From Zygnema cylindricum (lineage: Eukaryota; Streptophyta; Zygnematophyceae; Zygnematales; Zygnemataceae), in the NCBI GenBank assembly GCA_037447655.1, contig JBBHKE010000487.1, positions 1 through 64,000 on the forward strand: a DNA stretch of 64,000 nucleotides, read 5' to 3'. The position numbers were made by a program, and so were the translations under genes. Below the pieces are notes generated by a model. That model did not search any database. It saw only the letters and a list, made by a program, of their open reading frames with translations, and was not told the DNA's origin. Shown piece after piece: positions 55,750 through 64,000 of this stretch. Numbering within the stretch: the first letter of the stretch is position 1; each line of letters opens with the position of its first letter.

Positions 55750-56130
55750 ATGGGGCTTGCTGTTGGAGTAGCAAACAGCAAAAGGTTATTGCTTAGTCCA
55801 CCATGGAGGCTGAGTATATGGCCTCTTGCTCTGCTGTAAAAGAATTGATGTGGGTCAAGTCTTTGCTTGGTGAGCTAGGTCACCTTAAGAGTGGTGTGCA
55901 GATTTTTTTTTGTGATAATCAGGCAACGATCGCTATTTCTACCAATCCGAAACATCATTTTAAAGCCAAACACATGGACATTAGACTCAGCTTTGTTAGG
56001 GAGAAAGTAGAAAAAAAAAATAATCAGTTTAGAGTATCGACCAGATAGCGAGATGGTGGCATATATGATGACCAAACCTGTGCCTTCCCCAAAGTTAATT
56101 TTCTGCAGGGTAAAGTGTGGTTTGAAATTA
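55750..56130 (+). pseudogene. E2 RNase H, C-terminal half
   Basis: GACCWSSKQQKVIA, a stop, then STMEAEYMASCSAVKE (Glu), FFCDNQATIAIS (Asp) and HMDIRLSFVREKVE. A frameshift in an A-run near 56020 leads to EYRPDSEMVAYMMTKPV. A CTAGAAAATAAGGGGAG polypurine tract precedes the LTR at 56156. Confidence 0.85.
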
Positions 56131-56155
56131 AAGAGTGACTAGAAAATAAGGGGAG

Positions 56156-57265
56156 TGTAAAAATTGATGGTATGTTTTTAAGTATTTTCTAGGTCTAAAT
56201 AGAAATATAGAAAGAAGCTGAGGCAGTCTATCTCTAACTTCTCTCTCGAACTCTCATACTTGTCGCAATTATTGAGAAATTTGAGAGGAAGCTAGAGCAA
56301 TGGCTACCCAGGCTATCCAAAGGTTTACAGGAAAATATATTAGTTTATTTACCATTAGGAGTTGATTTACTAAAAATACATATGTTGCACCCAGGATTTG
56401 ATTTTGGTACCCGCCGGAGTGAAAGCAGTCGATAGCCGTTAGCCTTATCCGTTGCACCATAACTGGTGTTACGTACTATAGGGTTTGATATTGATTTAAA
56501 CATTTCCACGTAGGATAATTCATTTAACTGAAACTACTTACGGGATATATTGATCCAGTAGTGTAAAAGTACGGATTACGGTATGTATACAAAACGAGTA
56601 CCGCGCATTTGTTTCTTTAACAAAACAAATACCGCGCATGTATTTATGACGGCTCCGATTGAAATATGCATTCAATTAGACGGCCAGGAAGAAAGCCAAG
56701 ATCGCGGAAGAGATTCTCGGCGGTTTATGGTCATCGCCACATTGGATGACACGTGGCAAAAATACGTTGGATCGCGGTATCTCCGGAGATTACGACACCG
56801 AATCCGGATATGACATGTGTTGACTTTTAGGCCATGTCGTACAATGTCCGTACAAAAAGTACACCGGCAGCTGTACTTTTGTGTACGGAAGTGCAATATG
56901 ATAAGCTACGTACATCAAAAGATAGAGTCTGTGAGAGAGATAAGACTTAGAAAAAATTAGTAGATAGGGCCGTCTCTCCCATAGAGCTTCTGTACAAAGG
57001 TCAACTTTCATCCTGCATAACTTACTGCTCAGGGGAGCAAATTCAGAGATTCTTTTTGCTATCGACTCAAAGGAGTCTTTCTTTCAGAAGGGTGAAGGTA
57101 GTTAGAGTTTTTGTCTACCAAGGTGGCAGTTGTTATTGCTGAAACACAAAAGGGTCAGGGTTATCCTAGAGGCTTCTTGGAAGTTGTCCATTATGAGGAC
57201 TTATGGAGGTAGAGGCTTCTTCGAAGTTGTCCATTGTGAGGACTTATAGAGGTCTCAGAGTTTCA
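56156..57265 (+). repeat. E2 LTR (1110 bp)
   Basis: TGTAAAAATTGATGG...GAGTTTCA, aligned to the E LTRs. A 43-bp tandem duplication (57168-57210 and 57211-57253) near the end repeats AGAGGCTTCTTGGAAGTTGT and following bases. The gag ATG of E reads ATA here in the second unit (TTATAGAGG), while the first unit keeps ATGGAGG. Confidence 0.88.
56388..56465 (-). other. tRNA-like module in E2 LTR
   Basis: Antisense: GGTGCAACGGATAAGGCTAA (A-box-like) and AAAATCAAATCCTGGGT (B-box-like), in the usual LTR position. Confidence 0.5.
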
Positions 57266-58300
57266 GGTTATCGACCCACCCTCTAGGGTACCAATCTTTA
57301 ATGGAACGGGCTTCATATACTGGGAAAGTATGATGATAGGAGCTCTATGCAAAAAAACGTTTTGGGGGATAGTGAGTGGACGAGTGGGGCGTCCATCAAT
57401 TCTTCGAATTCCTATAGGGTTTGGGGGAAGTAGATTCACAAAGAAAGAAAATCCACCTTCAATGAAGGAGACAAAGGAAAGAGAGGTGGTGGACAAAGGA
57501 GCGGAGATGAAGATGACCACATCAATAGCAACTAGTTCAACATTCATATCACCTATTCCAAGGAACGAGAAGAATGAAATTGAAACCTGGGACTTTAACA
57601 ATAAGGCGGCAAAGAACTTCATCCTACGCCATCGTACTCAAGGACTTCCATGTCGTCATTTGCAGGTAAAAAGGGTGTCCGATCTTTGGATGGCTCTCAT
57701 AGAGATGTACCAAAGTGGTACGATTTAGTAACAACGGTTGGTTGATTAGAAATTTAAAGAGATTGTAAACAAAGGGGGGAAGATGCTCGATTTTTGAAAT
57801 AAGCTTACTACACTCTTCATGGAGCTAGAGAGTACGGGAAAAGATTTTAGTGAAAAAGAAAAGGTTAACTATTTATTGACAAAGTTACCCGATGAGTTCG
57901 AGAACATAGTCAACCATGTGTAGGACTTGCCGGACTCAAGGTGGATATGGAACTCAGTGGTAGGGATGAATCTCCTTCGAAGAATACGATTGAGATATGA
58001 AAGGGAGGAAAGAGTGGGCAAGCCTTAGCAGTTGCAACCGATTGAAGGAACAAGGATTCTCTGTAACCGGTCGGACACTATGGGGGGAGGGAGCAAAAAA
58101 ATCAGATTTACGAGTTAAGACCAAGGGCTCCAAAAGGTTGATTTCGTTTTTGTAAGAAATCAGGGCACTATATGGCAGAGTGCACAAAACTAACCGAGCT
58201 TCGGTTAAAGGAGGGACAGACCGGTGGAACCTCGAGAGGAAAGAAAAAGGCCCTTGTGACACTGGTACATGAGGGGGAATCCGAGGACAAGGACGATGAG
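57266..58300 (+). pseudogene. gag: E2 gag
   Basis: The primer-site segment (57266-57280, GGTTATCGACCCACC) differs from the E-type site at two bases. PIFNGTGFIYWESMMIGAL starts the gag core. The frame 57330-57728 continues LPCRHLQVKRVSDLWMALIE. Later pieces (FMELESTGKDFSEKEKVNYL, LTKLPDEFENIVNHV) are in shifted frames. A zinc knuckle, FCKKSGHYMAEC, at about 58145-58185 lacks its first Cys (Phe). Confidence 0.78.
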
Positions 58301-59005
58301 CTCCTTTAGGATGAGGAGTTGGAGGCGAAAAACGAGGTCAAAATTTCACAAAGGCAATATTTTACTTACAGTGGATTGAAACGTGAAGCAGGCTTGATTA
58401 TAGATTCAGGTGCCTCCATGCATATGTGTAAGGATAGGCACCTGTTCACTATGATAAGAAAGATTCCCACCGTAGAGATAGAGTACGGGGATGGGAGGAT
58501 AGTCACCACTACTCTTGTAGGATCGGTAGATCTGAAAGTGTTAGTAGAAGGAAAGACATCCAAAGTAACATTCTCCAATGTATTGTTTATTCCGGAGCTG
58601 AATAAAAACCTCATCTCTACATCTGTATTAGATGATAAGGGTTTTTTTACTAGCACTAAGGAAGGAGTCTTTACTGATAGTTTTGAGGAGGATGTCTATT
58701 TCATTACTGAGAAAGGTAGGAATGGGATGTTTAGATTGATTTTAAGTAATAAAACAAAGAAACTTTATTATGCTGGTGTTCATGATGTTATGATATGCCA
58801 TAAGAGGCTTGGGCATGTGAATCTAGATAAGTTAAGAGAGATGAAAAAGATGGGAGTGGTGGAAGGGATTCAGTTCAGTGAGAGTGATAATATAAGTGAT
58901 TGTAGTGGATGTGCTCAAGGTAAAACACACAGATTACCCTTTCCTAAATCAGCCACCTATAAGGGAGAAAAAATTCTAGATCTAGTACACACACATATTT
59001 GGTGA
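58301..59005 (+). pseudogene. E2 protease and GAG-pre-integrase
   Basis: An open frame of 228 codons from 58319: GLIIDSGASMHMCKDR (protease), FSNVLFIPELNKNLIST, KRLGHVNLDKLREMKK and CSGCAQGKTHRLPFPK. It ends LVHTHIW and a stop, so the first integrase Asp is replaced by His (HTHIW for HTDIW). Confidence 0.88.
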
Positions 59006-59628
59006 CCGGCTAAATTGTCCTCACCAGGGGGGAAGAGATTTATGATGACTATCACTTATGATTGGTCTCGGTATTCAAGGTGTATTTCTTGAAAAACAAG
59101 TCAAAAGCTCAGGATTGTTTTAGACAATATAAAGCATGGAGTGAAAAACTCCATAAAACTCCAATCAAGAGAGTAAGGAGTGACAATGGTGGAGAGTATA
59201 CTTCTAACCAGTTTGAGGATTTTCTAAGGGAAGATGGAGTCCAACACGAAAAGACAGTTCCAAAAAACCCGGAACAAAATGGGGAAGCTGAAAGGTTAAA
59301 TAGAACACTAAGTGATAGTGTTAGAAGTATGTTGTCAGATAAAAAGATAGGAAAAAGGTTTTCGGCAAAAGCAATGAACTGTGCTAATTACCTCAAAAAT
59401 AGAGTTCTTACTTTAGCTATAAAAGATCAAACACCTTATGAGAGATGGACTGGCCGGAAACCAGACATATCTAACTTAAAGGTTTTCGGCAGTCAAGTAT
59501 TCAGTCTAGATACAGATCGGTCTAATTGGAAGCTAGATCCTAAAGGAAAACCGGGATACTTATTAGGATATGATGAGGATGTTAAAGGATATAGAGTTTA
59601 TGATCTAAAAAGGGTAGATATAATCTAG
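59006..59628 (+). pseudogene. E2 integrase core
   Basis: From 59062: VYFLKNKSKAQDCFRQYKAW, VRSDNGGEYTSNQFEDF (second Asp), NPEQNGEAERLNRTL (Glu, with V-to-E in the preceding residue), GRKPDISNLKVFGSQVF and GYLLGYDEDVKGY. A stop at 59626 precedes the acidic linker (59640-59990), which is in other frames. Confidence 0.88.
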
Positions 59629-60012
59629 TAAAGCATCTAGTAGTTATGGATGAAGGAAAGTCTGTGGATCCCTTCTAGTATACAAAATCACTAAAAATCA
59701 GATTTGAGTCAGAAAATTCCGATGACTTTGAGCTTCCTAACTATCCAAGTTTTAGAGAAGATGACATTTTTGCAGGTACAAATCAGACCGAAAAGGAGTC
59801 AGCTGCGGAAACTCCAGTGACAACTCTACCCGAAGCGGAAGACGTGATGGAAACTGATTCGGAATCAAGATACAGGGGAGAAGCCAAGATTGTTTGAAAG
59901 AACCCAAGAGAACCATCTATTCCGGCAATTCATTTTGAGGGGGGAAGGAGAAGTAGCAAAAGATTGCAAGAAAAACATGTTAATAACAAGGTAATAAATC
60001 TATCTCATCAAG

Positions 60013-60600
60013 ATGAACCTCAGACTTTGTCAACCTAACCAAAAACAAATCAGTTGTGAGTGGGTTTTCAAATTAAAACTAAACCTAGATAACACAATTG
60101 AGCACTACAAGGCCCAATTAGAGGCAAAGGGATTTACCCAAAAGGAGGGAATTGACTACGAGGAAACCTTTGCCCCGGTCGTCAGATTTCCCTCCATTCG
60201 CATACTTCTCAGTCTACCAGCAACGGAAGACATAAAAGTGCACCAGATGGACGTCAAGACATCCTTTTTGCATGGAGATCTTCATGCGACAACCCGAAGG
60301 ATTTGTGGAAGAAGGAGAGGAGAGTATGGTATACCGGCTGATTAAATCTCTTTATGGTTTGAAACAGGCGCCTCGATGTGGAATAAGAAGCTTGATGAGT
60401 TTCTTACCGGTTTGGGATATATCCGGATCAGCTCAAATCACTCATTCTATGTTTTTGAATATGAGGAAGGTGTTATATTTATTGCAATTTATGTTGATGA
60501 TTTGCTTGTTTTAAGTAAATCAATGGAATAAATTAATACACTGAAAATCGATCTTAAGGGGAGATTTGAAATGAAGGATATGGGGGAAGCAAAATATATT
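60013..60600 (+). pseudogene. E2 reverse transcriptase
   Basis: [37 protein letters not shown] and HQMDVKTSFLHGDL (catalytic Asp) are open to about 60290. A small deletion/frameshift then moves into MRQPEGFVEEGEE and SLYGLKQAPRCG, and another into the IYVDDLLVLSKSME active site (about 60485-60530). Confidence 0.87.
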
Positions 60601-61080
60601 TTGGGAATTAAAGTAGAAATAGATCGAAAAATAATAATTATAAGATTAACTTAAAAGGAAGCAATAGGGAACATGCTTGAAAAATTTTAGATGGATAAAG
60701 CTAATAGTTGTAAAACTCCAATGGAGTTAAAGAAAGGAAGTGACGGGAGTGAGGATGAATGAGTCATAGTCCTAGATGAGGAATTATCTCTTGAAGAACA
60801 GAAGTTCATGCAGACTATTCCTTACAAGCAAGTAGTGGGAAGTCTAATCTATTTTATGAATTGTACCCGGCCAAATTTAGGTGCAGCTGTAGGAGTGCTG
60901 AGTAGAAGGTTAAATGCTCCCACTAAGAGGGATTGGGAGGCAGCTAAGAGAGTCCTTAGATATTTGATAGGAACTAGGGATCTATGGTTGCAATTGGGTG
61001 GGGAGAATACTAACATCACTACTTGGAGTGATGCCAGTTATGGTGATGCTCCGATGAGGAGATGTACTTCTGGATATGTG
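60600..61080 (+). pseudogene. E2 RT end and RNase H, N-terminal half
   Basis: GEAKYILGIKVEID, then stops, then from 60808 IPYKQVVGSLIYFMNCTRPN and TTWSDASYGDAPMRRCTSGY (first catalytic Asp). The frame ends abruptly at 61080, where unrelated sequence starts. The missing half is at 55750-56130. Confidence 0.87.
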
Positions 61081-61300
61081 TCGAGCCCATGGTTGTGATG
61101 CTTCATGCAAGAAGAATAATATATGAAATGGGCGACAAATAACACTCCACGTGGAGAATTTCATATGTTTAAATAAAATGATCATCTTGACAACATTAGT
61201 GTGGACACATAGATGATTAAAACAATAAAAAGACAGAAAAGTTACCAACCCCGTCCCAAATGTTGGGACCGTCGGGTTCACTCTTGAATAATTCTCATCT
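61081..61300. other. Junction segment right of E2
   Basis: No recognised similarity or coding frame. It may be leader or decayed gag of the gypsy element that follows. A TGTTGGGACCGTCGGG word occurs at about 61261-61276. Confidence 0.25.
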
Positions 61301-62112
61301 CTCGACCCTGTTCCACCTTCTCGGCCTTCCGCCATATTAGTGGATCTTCTCATCCCATATTCTAAAGAGTTAGTTTGCACTTTGGCTAACTCCCATCAAA
61401 TTTCGGATGAAGAACTCATTTCGGCATTAGGATCTAAGATCACCGGCAGGGTGACATCCACAGATGCTTTTGGAGCACCCATTTCATCTTCCGATTCCAG
61501 TTTTGGTAGCACGGCGAAGGTTCAAATTGCGGATAGGGATTACTCTTCTTTGGTTGTTGCATATATTGGATATTCTTCTGGACACTTTAAGATTAACGGT
61601 TTCGGTGGTTTCCTCCAAACCGTGGATGATACTTGGGCCCTCCTAACCTTATCTCTACTAGTGCTTTGGAGAAATTGCCACCCAATTGTAGGCCGAAAGT
61701 ATTTTTCAGTAAGGTGTGCCTAAGCACGGTTATTAGTGGTAATCAACGAGTGTTTGGTATGGTCAAGGGTATGGATATCGAATTTGGAGATGATGTAGGT
61801 CAAAAGATTTCTATTCGTCTCCCATTTCTTGTGGTGGAGGGCAATCAGTTTGAAATTTTATTGGGAACCCATACATGGTCACGATTGGGAGCCATGGTAG
61901 ATTTTTGGAGTGAGCAAATCTGCATCTGGGATTTGTCAACTTCCCTCGCTCGCCGCGTTTTTGTCCCTCTCACTTTGTGGGGACGTCATCATTCCCAGAA
62001 AGCGGCTCCAGGCTGCTACCCAGTCTACACTAGCAATTCTTTCTCAATTCATTCTTCTAAATTTTCCATTGAATCGGAGGATGAATCCACCAACATTGCC
62101 CCCCTTATATAG
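61300..62112 (+). pseudogene. Gypsy pre-protease and aspartic protease
   Basis: 61300-61720 is open: SKELVCTLANSHQISDEELI, then FKINGFGGFLQTVDDT, the strand before the retropepsin site. The active site is broken by a frameshift: VDDT in one frame and GPPNLISTSALEKLP in the next (about 61635-61680), a form like the D-T-G-A-x-x-N-L-I-S of gypsy proteases. PFLVVEGNQFEILLGTHTWS (about 61825-61885) is the conserved ILG-type C-terminal strand. Confidence 0.75.
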
Positions 62113-62279
62113 CAATTCTCAATCTCCACTGAGTGGGAGGAATCCCACAAACGGAGATTGGAGGTAGCGGCTTCTTTGAGACGATGTCACGAAAAGGTGT
62201 TCAATGATTTGATAGATGAGAAGACATTACCGTGTTAAACAAATGTATCCAAAAGAAGAACCGAATTTTGACATTTTGT

Positions 62280-63309
62280 TCAGGGGCATATTTTGACGCC
62301 ACTTCCTCGAGAGGTGGTTCATTTGACACCACAGCCGGCAGGGTTAACAGTAGTCTCTTTATTTTCTGGCATTAGTACGAATTTAGAAGCTATATTGATG
62401 AACTGCCACCAGATTAGAAGTTATTGGGCCGTGGAAATTTCATCTTCAACTTGGACAGCGAGTGAATTTCGACTATTAGAGCTTCATCGATTGTACCCTC
62501 TCGAATTACCTGTATGTGCTATTTCACAATCTCATCATCGACTCCCACAAAATGTTGACTTAATTACTTCACAAGATATCCGAGATTTGGGGGGGGTAGA
62601 TTTAGTGATAGCTGGTTGGCCTTGTCAAAGATATTATAGGCAGGGAAAATAAGGGGAAATAGTGACACTCGGAGTCGTTTATTTTATCAGATGGTTTATA
62701 TCCTCAACCTTTTACAGCTACATCAACATAAGCCGTTTGGATACTTGTTGGAAAATGTCTTCCCTGGTGCGGATCAACGTAGTAAGGTAGTTATTGCTTG
62801 GCAAGAGACCATTCACTATTTGGGGGAACCTTTAGTATTTGATGCAGCTCAGATGGGGTCTTGTGCTTTCCGTCTTCGCTCATATTGAACTATCTTGCTC
62901 CTCTTCCAGTGTTAAAGGCCGCCGTGGGATTACAAAAGCGTCCGCCAAATCTCACCGTCAATCAGATTTTAGACAAAGGCCGTACAGCTACTCCTGTCGC
63001 ATCTACATCTCGACAACTATTTTTTGACTGCAACAAATGTGGTCAACCAAGAAACCCACTTCCCACTCTGGTTTCATTTCCTCAGAGCCAACTTATTGTT
63101 TAGGTTCCCATGGCATGATCTTTGACACTAATACAAAGAAATGGGATGTGCCCAATATCAATGAACGAGAACGAGCCATGGGTTTTTGCACCAATACTAT
63201 TGCCGCTCCTAATCTCTCCCGTGACACCCGTTGCCGTTTGATTGGTCAAGCTATGGATTTACACGCATTACAGTGGTTAGTTGGTCTTACACTATCTCAT
63301 GGTCCTTAG
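62280..63309 (+). pseudogene. C5 cytosine DNA methyltransferase domain inside gypsy pol
   Basis: This enzyme class transfers methyl from S-adenosylmethionine to cytosine C5. Motif I: LTVVSLFSGISTN (about 62344-62385). Motif II: WAVEIS (about 62425). Motif IV: DLVIAGWPCQ, with the catalytic PCQ at about 62622-62630. After a frameshift at about 62650, GNSDTRSRLFYQMV and motif VI GYLLENVFPG (about 62738-62768). Motif VIII: FRLRSYW-like, then a frameshift. Motifs IX-X: NERERAMGF (about 63160-63190) and RCRLIGQAMDLHAL (about 63226-63270). The order is canonical (I to X), unlike rearranged plant DRM enzymes; the short size and motif style recall DNMT3-type catalytic domains. At least three breaks make this copy non-functional as read. 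Confidence 0.85.
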
Positions 63310-64000
63310 CATTCTTACCAGCATTGCATTTCATTTTTACAAGCTCCAGCTCGCCTGGCTATGTAAGTCACACTAGCGCTTGGGGGGGGGGGAGAGATAG
63401 AAAAATTCATCAAAAGATCCAACAACAGAAAACCAAGGAGGGGAGACCAAAAGAACAAGAGAAGGAAGTACATAAGGTAGAGGATGTTTTGTCGGTGTTT
63501 AGTAGGGTGTTACAGGAAAGAGATAGAGCAAAGGGGTTAGGGGGGGACGAGTTTGATCTGTCCCAGTGGACGAGGCCACCGGAGAGTTTTGCAGCTGTAG
63601 AACCGGCGAAGATGGATTAGATTATTGGAGAACGTTTAGAGGAGAGCCAAAAGTCTAGAATTGTGGATCTATTGGGAACGAATAGGCATGTGTTTTCGTG
63701 GGCTGATTCAGATATTGGGATTTACAAGGGCACACCATTTTGGGATTGACATAGTGGACGAATCAACGACAGTGTGGCAAAAGCAGTATCCTTTGAGCCA
63801 CTCAGAGAAAGAATTTGTGAAAGAGAAAGTCCAAAGTTTGGTTAATTCAGGATTAGTACAGGAAAGCACTGGTCTTCATGGGTTTGCCTCCCCAACTGTA
63901 CTGCCTCTGAAGAAAGATTCTACAGGGAAGATTGTAGACTTCCGAATGTGTGGAGACTATTGAATGTTAAATGCAGCCACTATATCGGACAAGTATCATA
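63310..64000 (+). pseudogene. Gypsy linker and reverse transcriptase N-terminus (cut by window end)
   Basis: A charged linker (63400-63620; KIHQKIQQQKTKEGRPKEQE) leads to RIVDLLGTNRHVFSWA and, after a frameshift near 63720, HFGIDIVDESTTVW, EKEFVKEKVQSLVNSGLVQE, FASPTVLPLKKDSTG and DFRMCGDY, the gypsy RT fingers. A stop follows and MLNAATISDKYH continues to the window end. Palm motifs (YxDD) lie beyond. Confidence 0.85.

Larger units (their letters stand above)
55750..61080 (+). mobile_element. Ty1/copia element E2, single-LTR, circularly permuted
   Basis: The order is RNase H C-terminal half, polypurine tract, LTR, gag, protease, integrase, RT, RNase H N-terminal half. Aligned to element E, the left end begins at GGGGCTTGCTG and the right end stops at CTGGATAT, points only about 16-20 bp apart in the same RNase H codon run. 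One LTR only. This is what a one-LTR circle opened inside RNase H and integrated would look like. Protein identity to E is high, with independent stops. Confidence 0.82.
61300..64000 (+). mobile_element. Ty3/gypsy element with an internal DNA methyltransferase (3' end outside window)
   Basis: The order is a pre-protease region, aspartic protease, C5 cytosine methyltransferase, linker, RT start. RT directly follows and no integrase precedes it, so this is gypsy and not copia order; the RT motif FRMCGDY also fits gypsy. Coding similarity runs continuously with several frameshifts and stops. LTRs, most of gag, RNase H and integrase are not seen. Methyltransferases captured by retrotransposons were reported in charophytes (in gypsy-type elements) and dinoflagellates. 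Confidence 0.85.

Overview
The window is a plant-type (green lineage) nuclear intergenic region made almost entirely of decayed LTR retrotransposons. No intact host gene, rRNA, genuine tRNA gene or CRISPR array is visible. Three things point to Viridiplantae: primer-binding sites that fit a plant-type initiator tRNA-Met, the pol lineages present, and a cytosine-methyltransferase-bearing Ty3/gypsy element of a kind reported from charophyte algae and dinoflagellates. A Pro-rich/PAN-domain relic also fits an alga. I favour a large-genome streptophyte alga or early-diverging land plant but cannot name the species.

Layout. 1-10140: two related Ty1/copia relics (K1 and B) that meet in a shared LTR region, plus a reverse-strand 5' fragment (J). 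10141-11656 and 23257-24246: the two halves of one old non-repeat locus, split by element C. 11657-23256: element C, with a perfect 5-bp target-site duplication (GGAAA). Inside its reverse transcriptase sits element D (16043-21545), and inside D's RNase H sits a solo LTR, A1 (19699-20887), so three levels of nesting can be read base by base. 24252-30717: element E on the minus strand, complete in outline, with duplication CATGG. 31188-33240: two adjoining LTRs (A2, H). 33241-42415: a graveyard of LTR pieces (G1, G2), short tandem repeats, and reverse-strand gag and gag-protease relics. 42430-43962: a reverse-strand pol relic cut by element F (43963-51427). F's 5' LTR holds a solo LTR (G3, duplication GAAAG), and the core of its 3' LTR has been replaced by about 1.2 kb of 40-bp minisatellite. 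51428-55260: mostly unassigned, with a broken Pro-rich/PAN-domain gene. 55750-61080: E2, a relative of E laid out as a single-LTR, circularly permuted copy. 61300-64000: the 5' part of a Ty3/gypsy element with protease, then a C5 cytosine methyltransferase, then reverse transcriptase, cut by the window end.

Main points. (1) The methyltransferase lies inside the gypsy pol region and keeps its motif order and the catalytic PCQ, although frameshifts break it. (2) Nine LTRs of the A/E/G/H group carry an antisense tRNA-like module with a B-box-like element, plus a GTAC-rich hairpin, an arrangement comparable to the 5S rRNA module in Cassandra LTRs. (3) Elements E, F and J start gag inside the LTR and appear to prime from the anticodon arm (half-molecule) of initiator tRNA-Met, whereas C and D use the ordinary 3'-end site of the same tRNA. 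(4) E2 begins and ends within about 20 bp of the same point in its RNase H domain, as expected if a one-LTR circle had been opened there and integrated.

Nearly all reading frames carry stops or frameshifts, so no product is likely to be functional as read. Coordinates supported by target-site duplications (C, D, A1, E, G3) are exact; the others are approximate.
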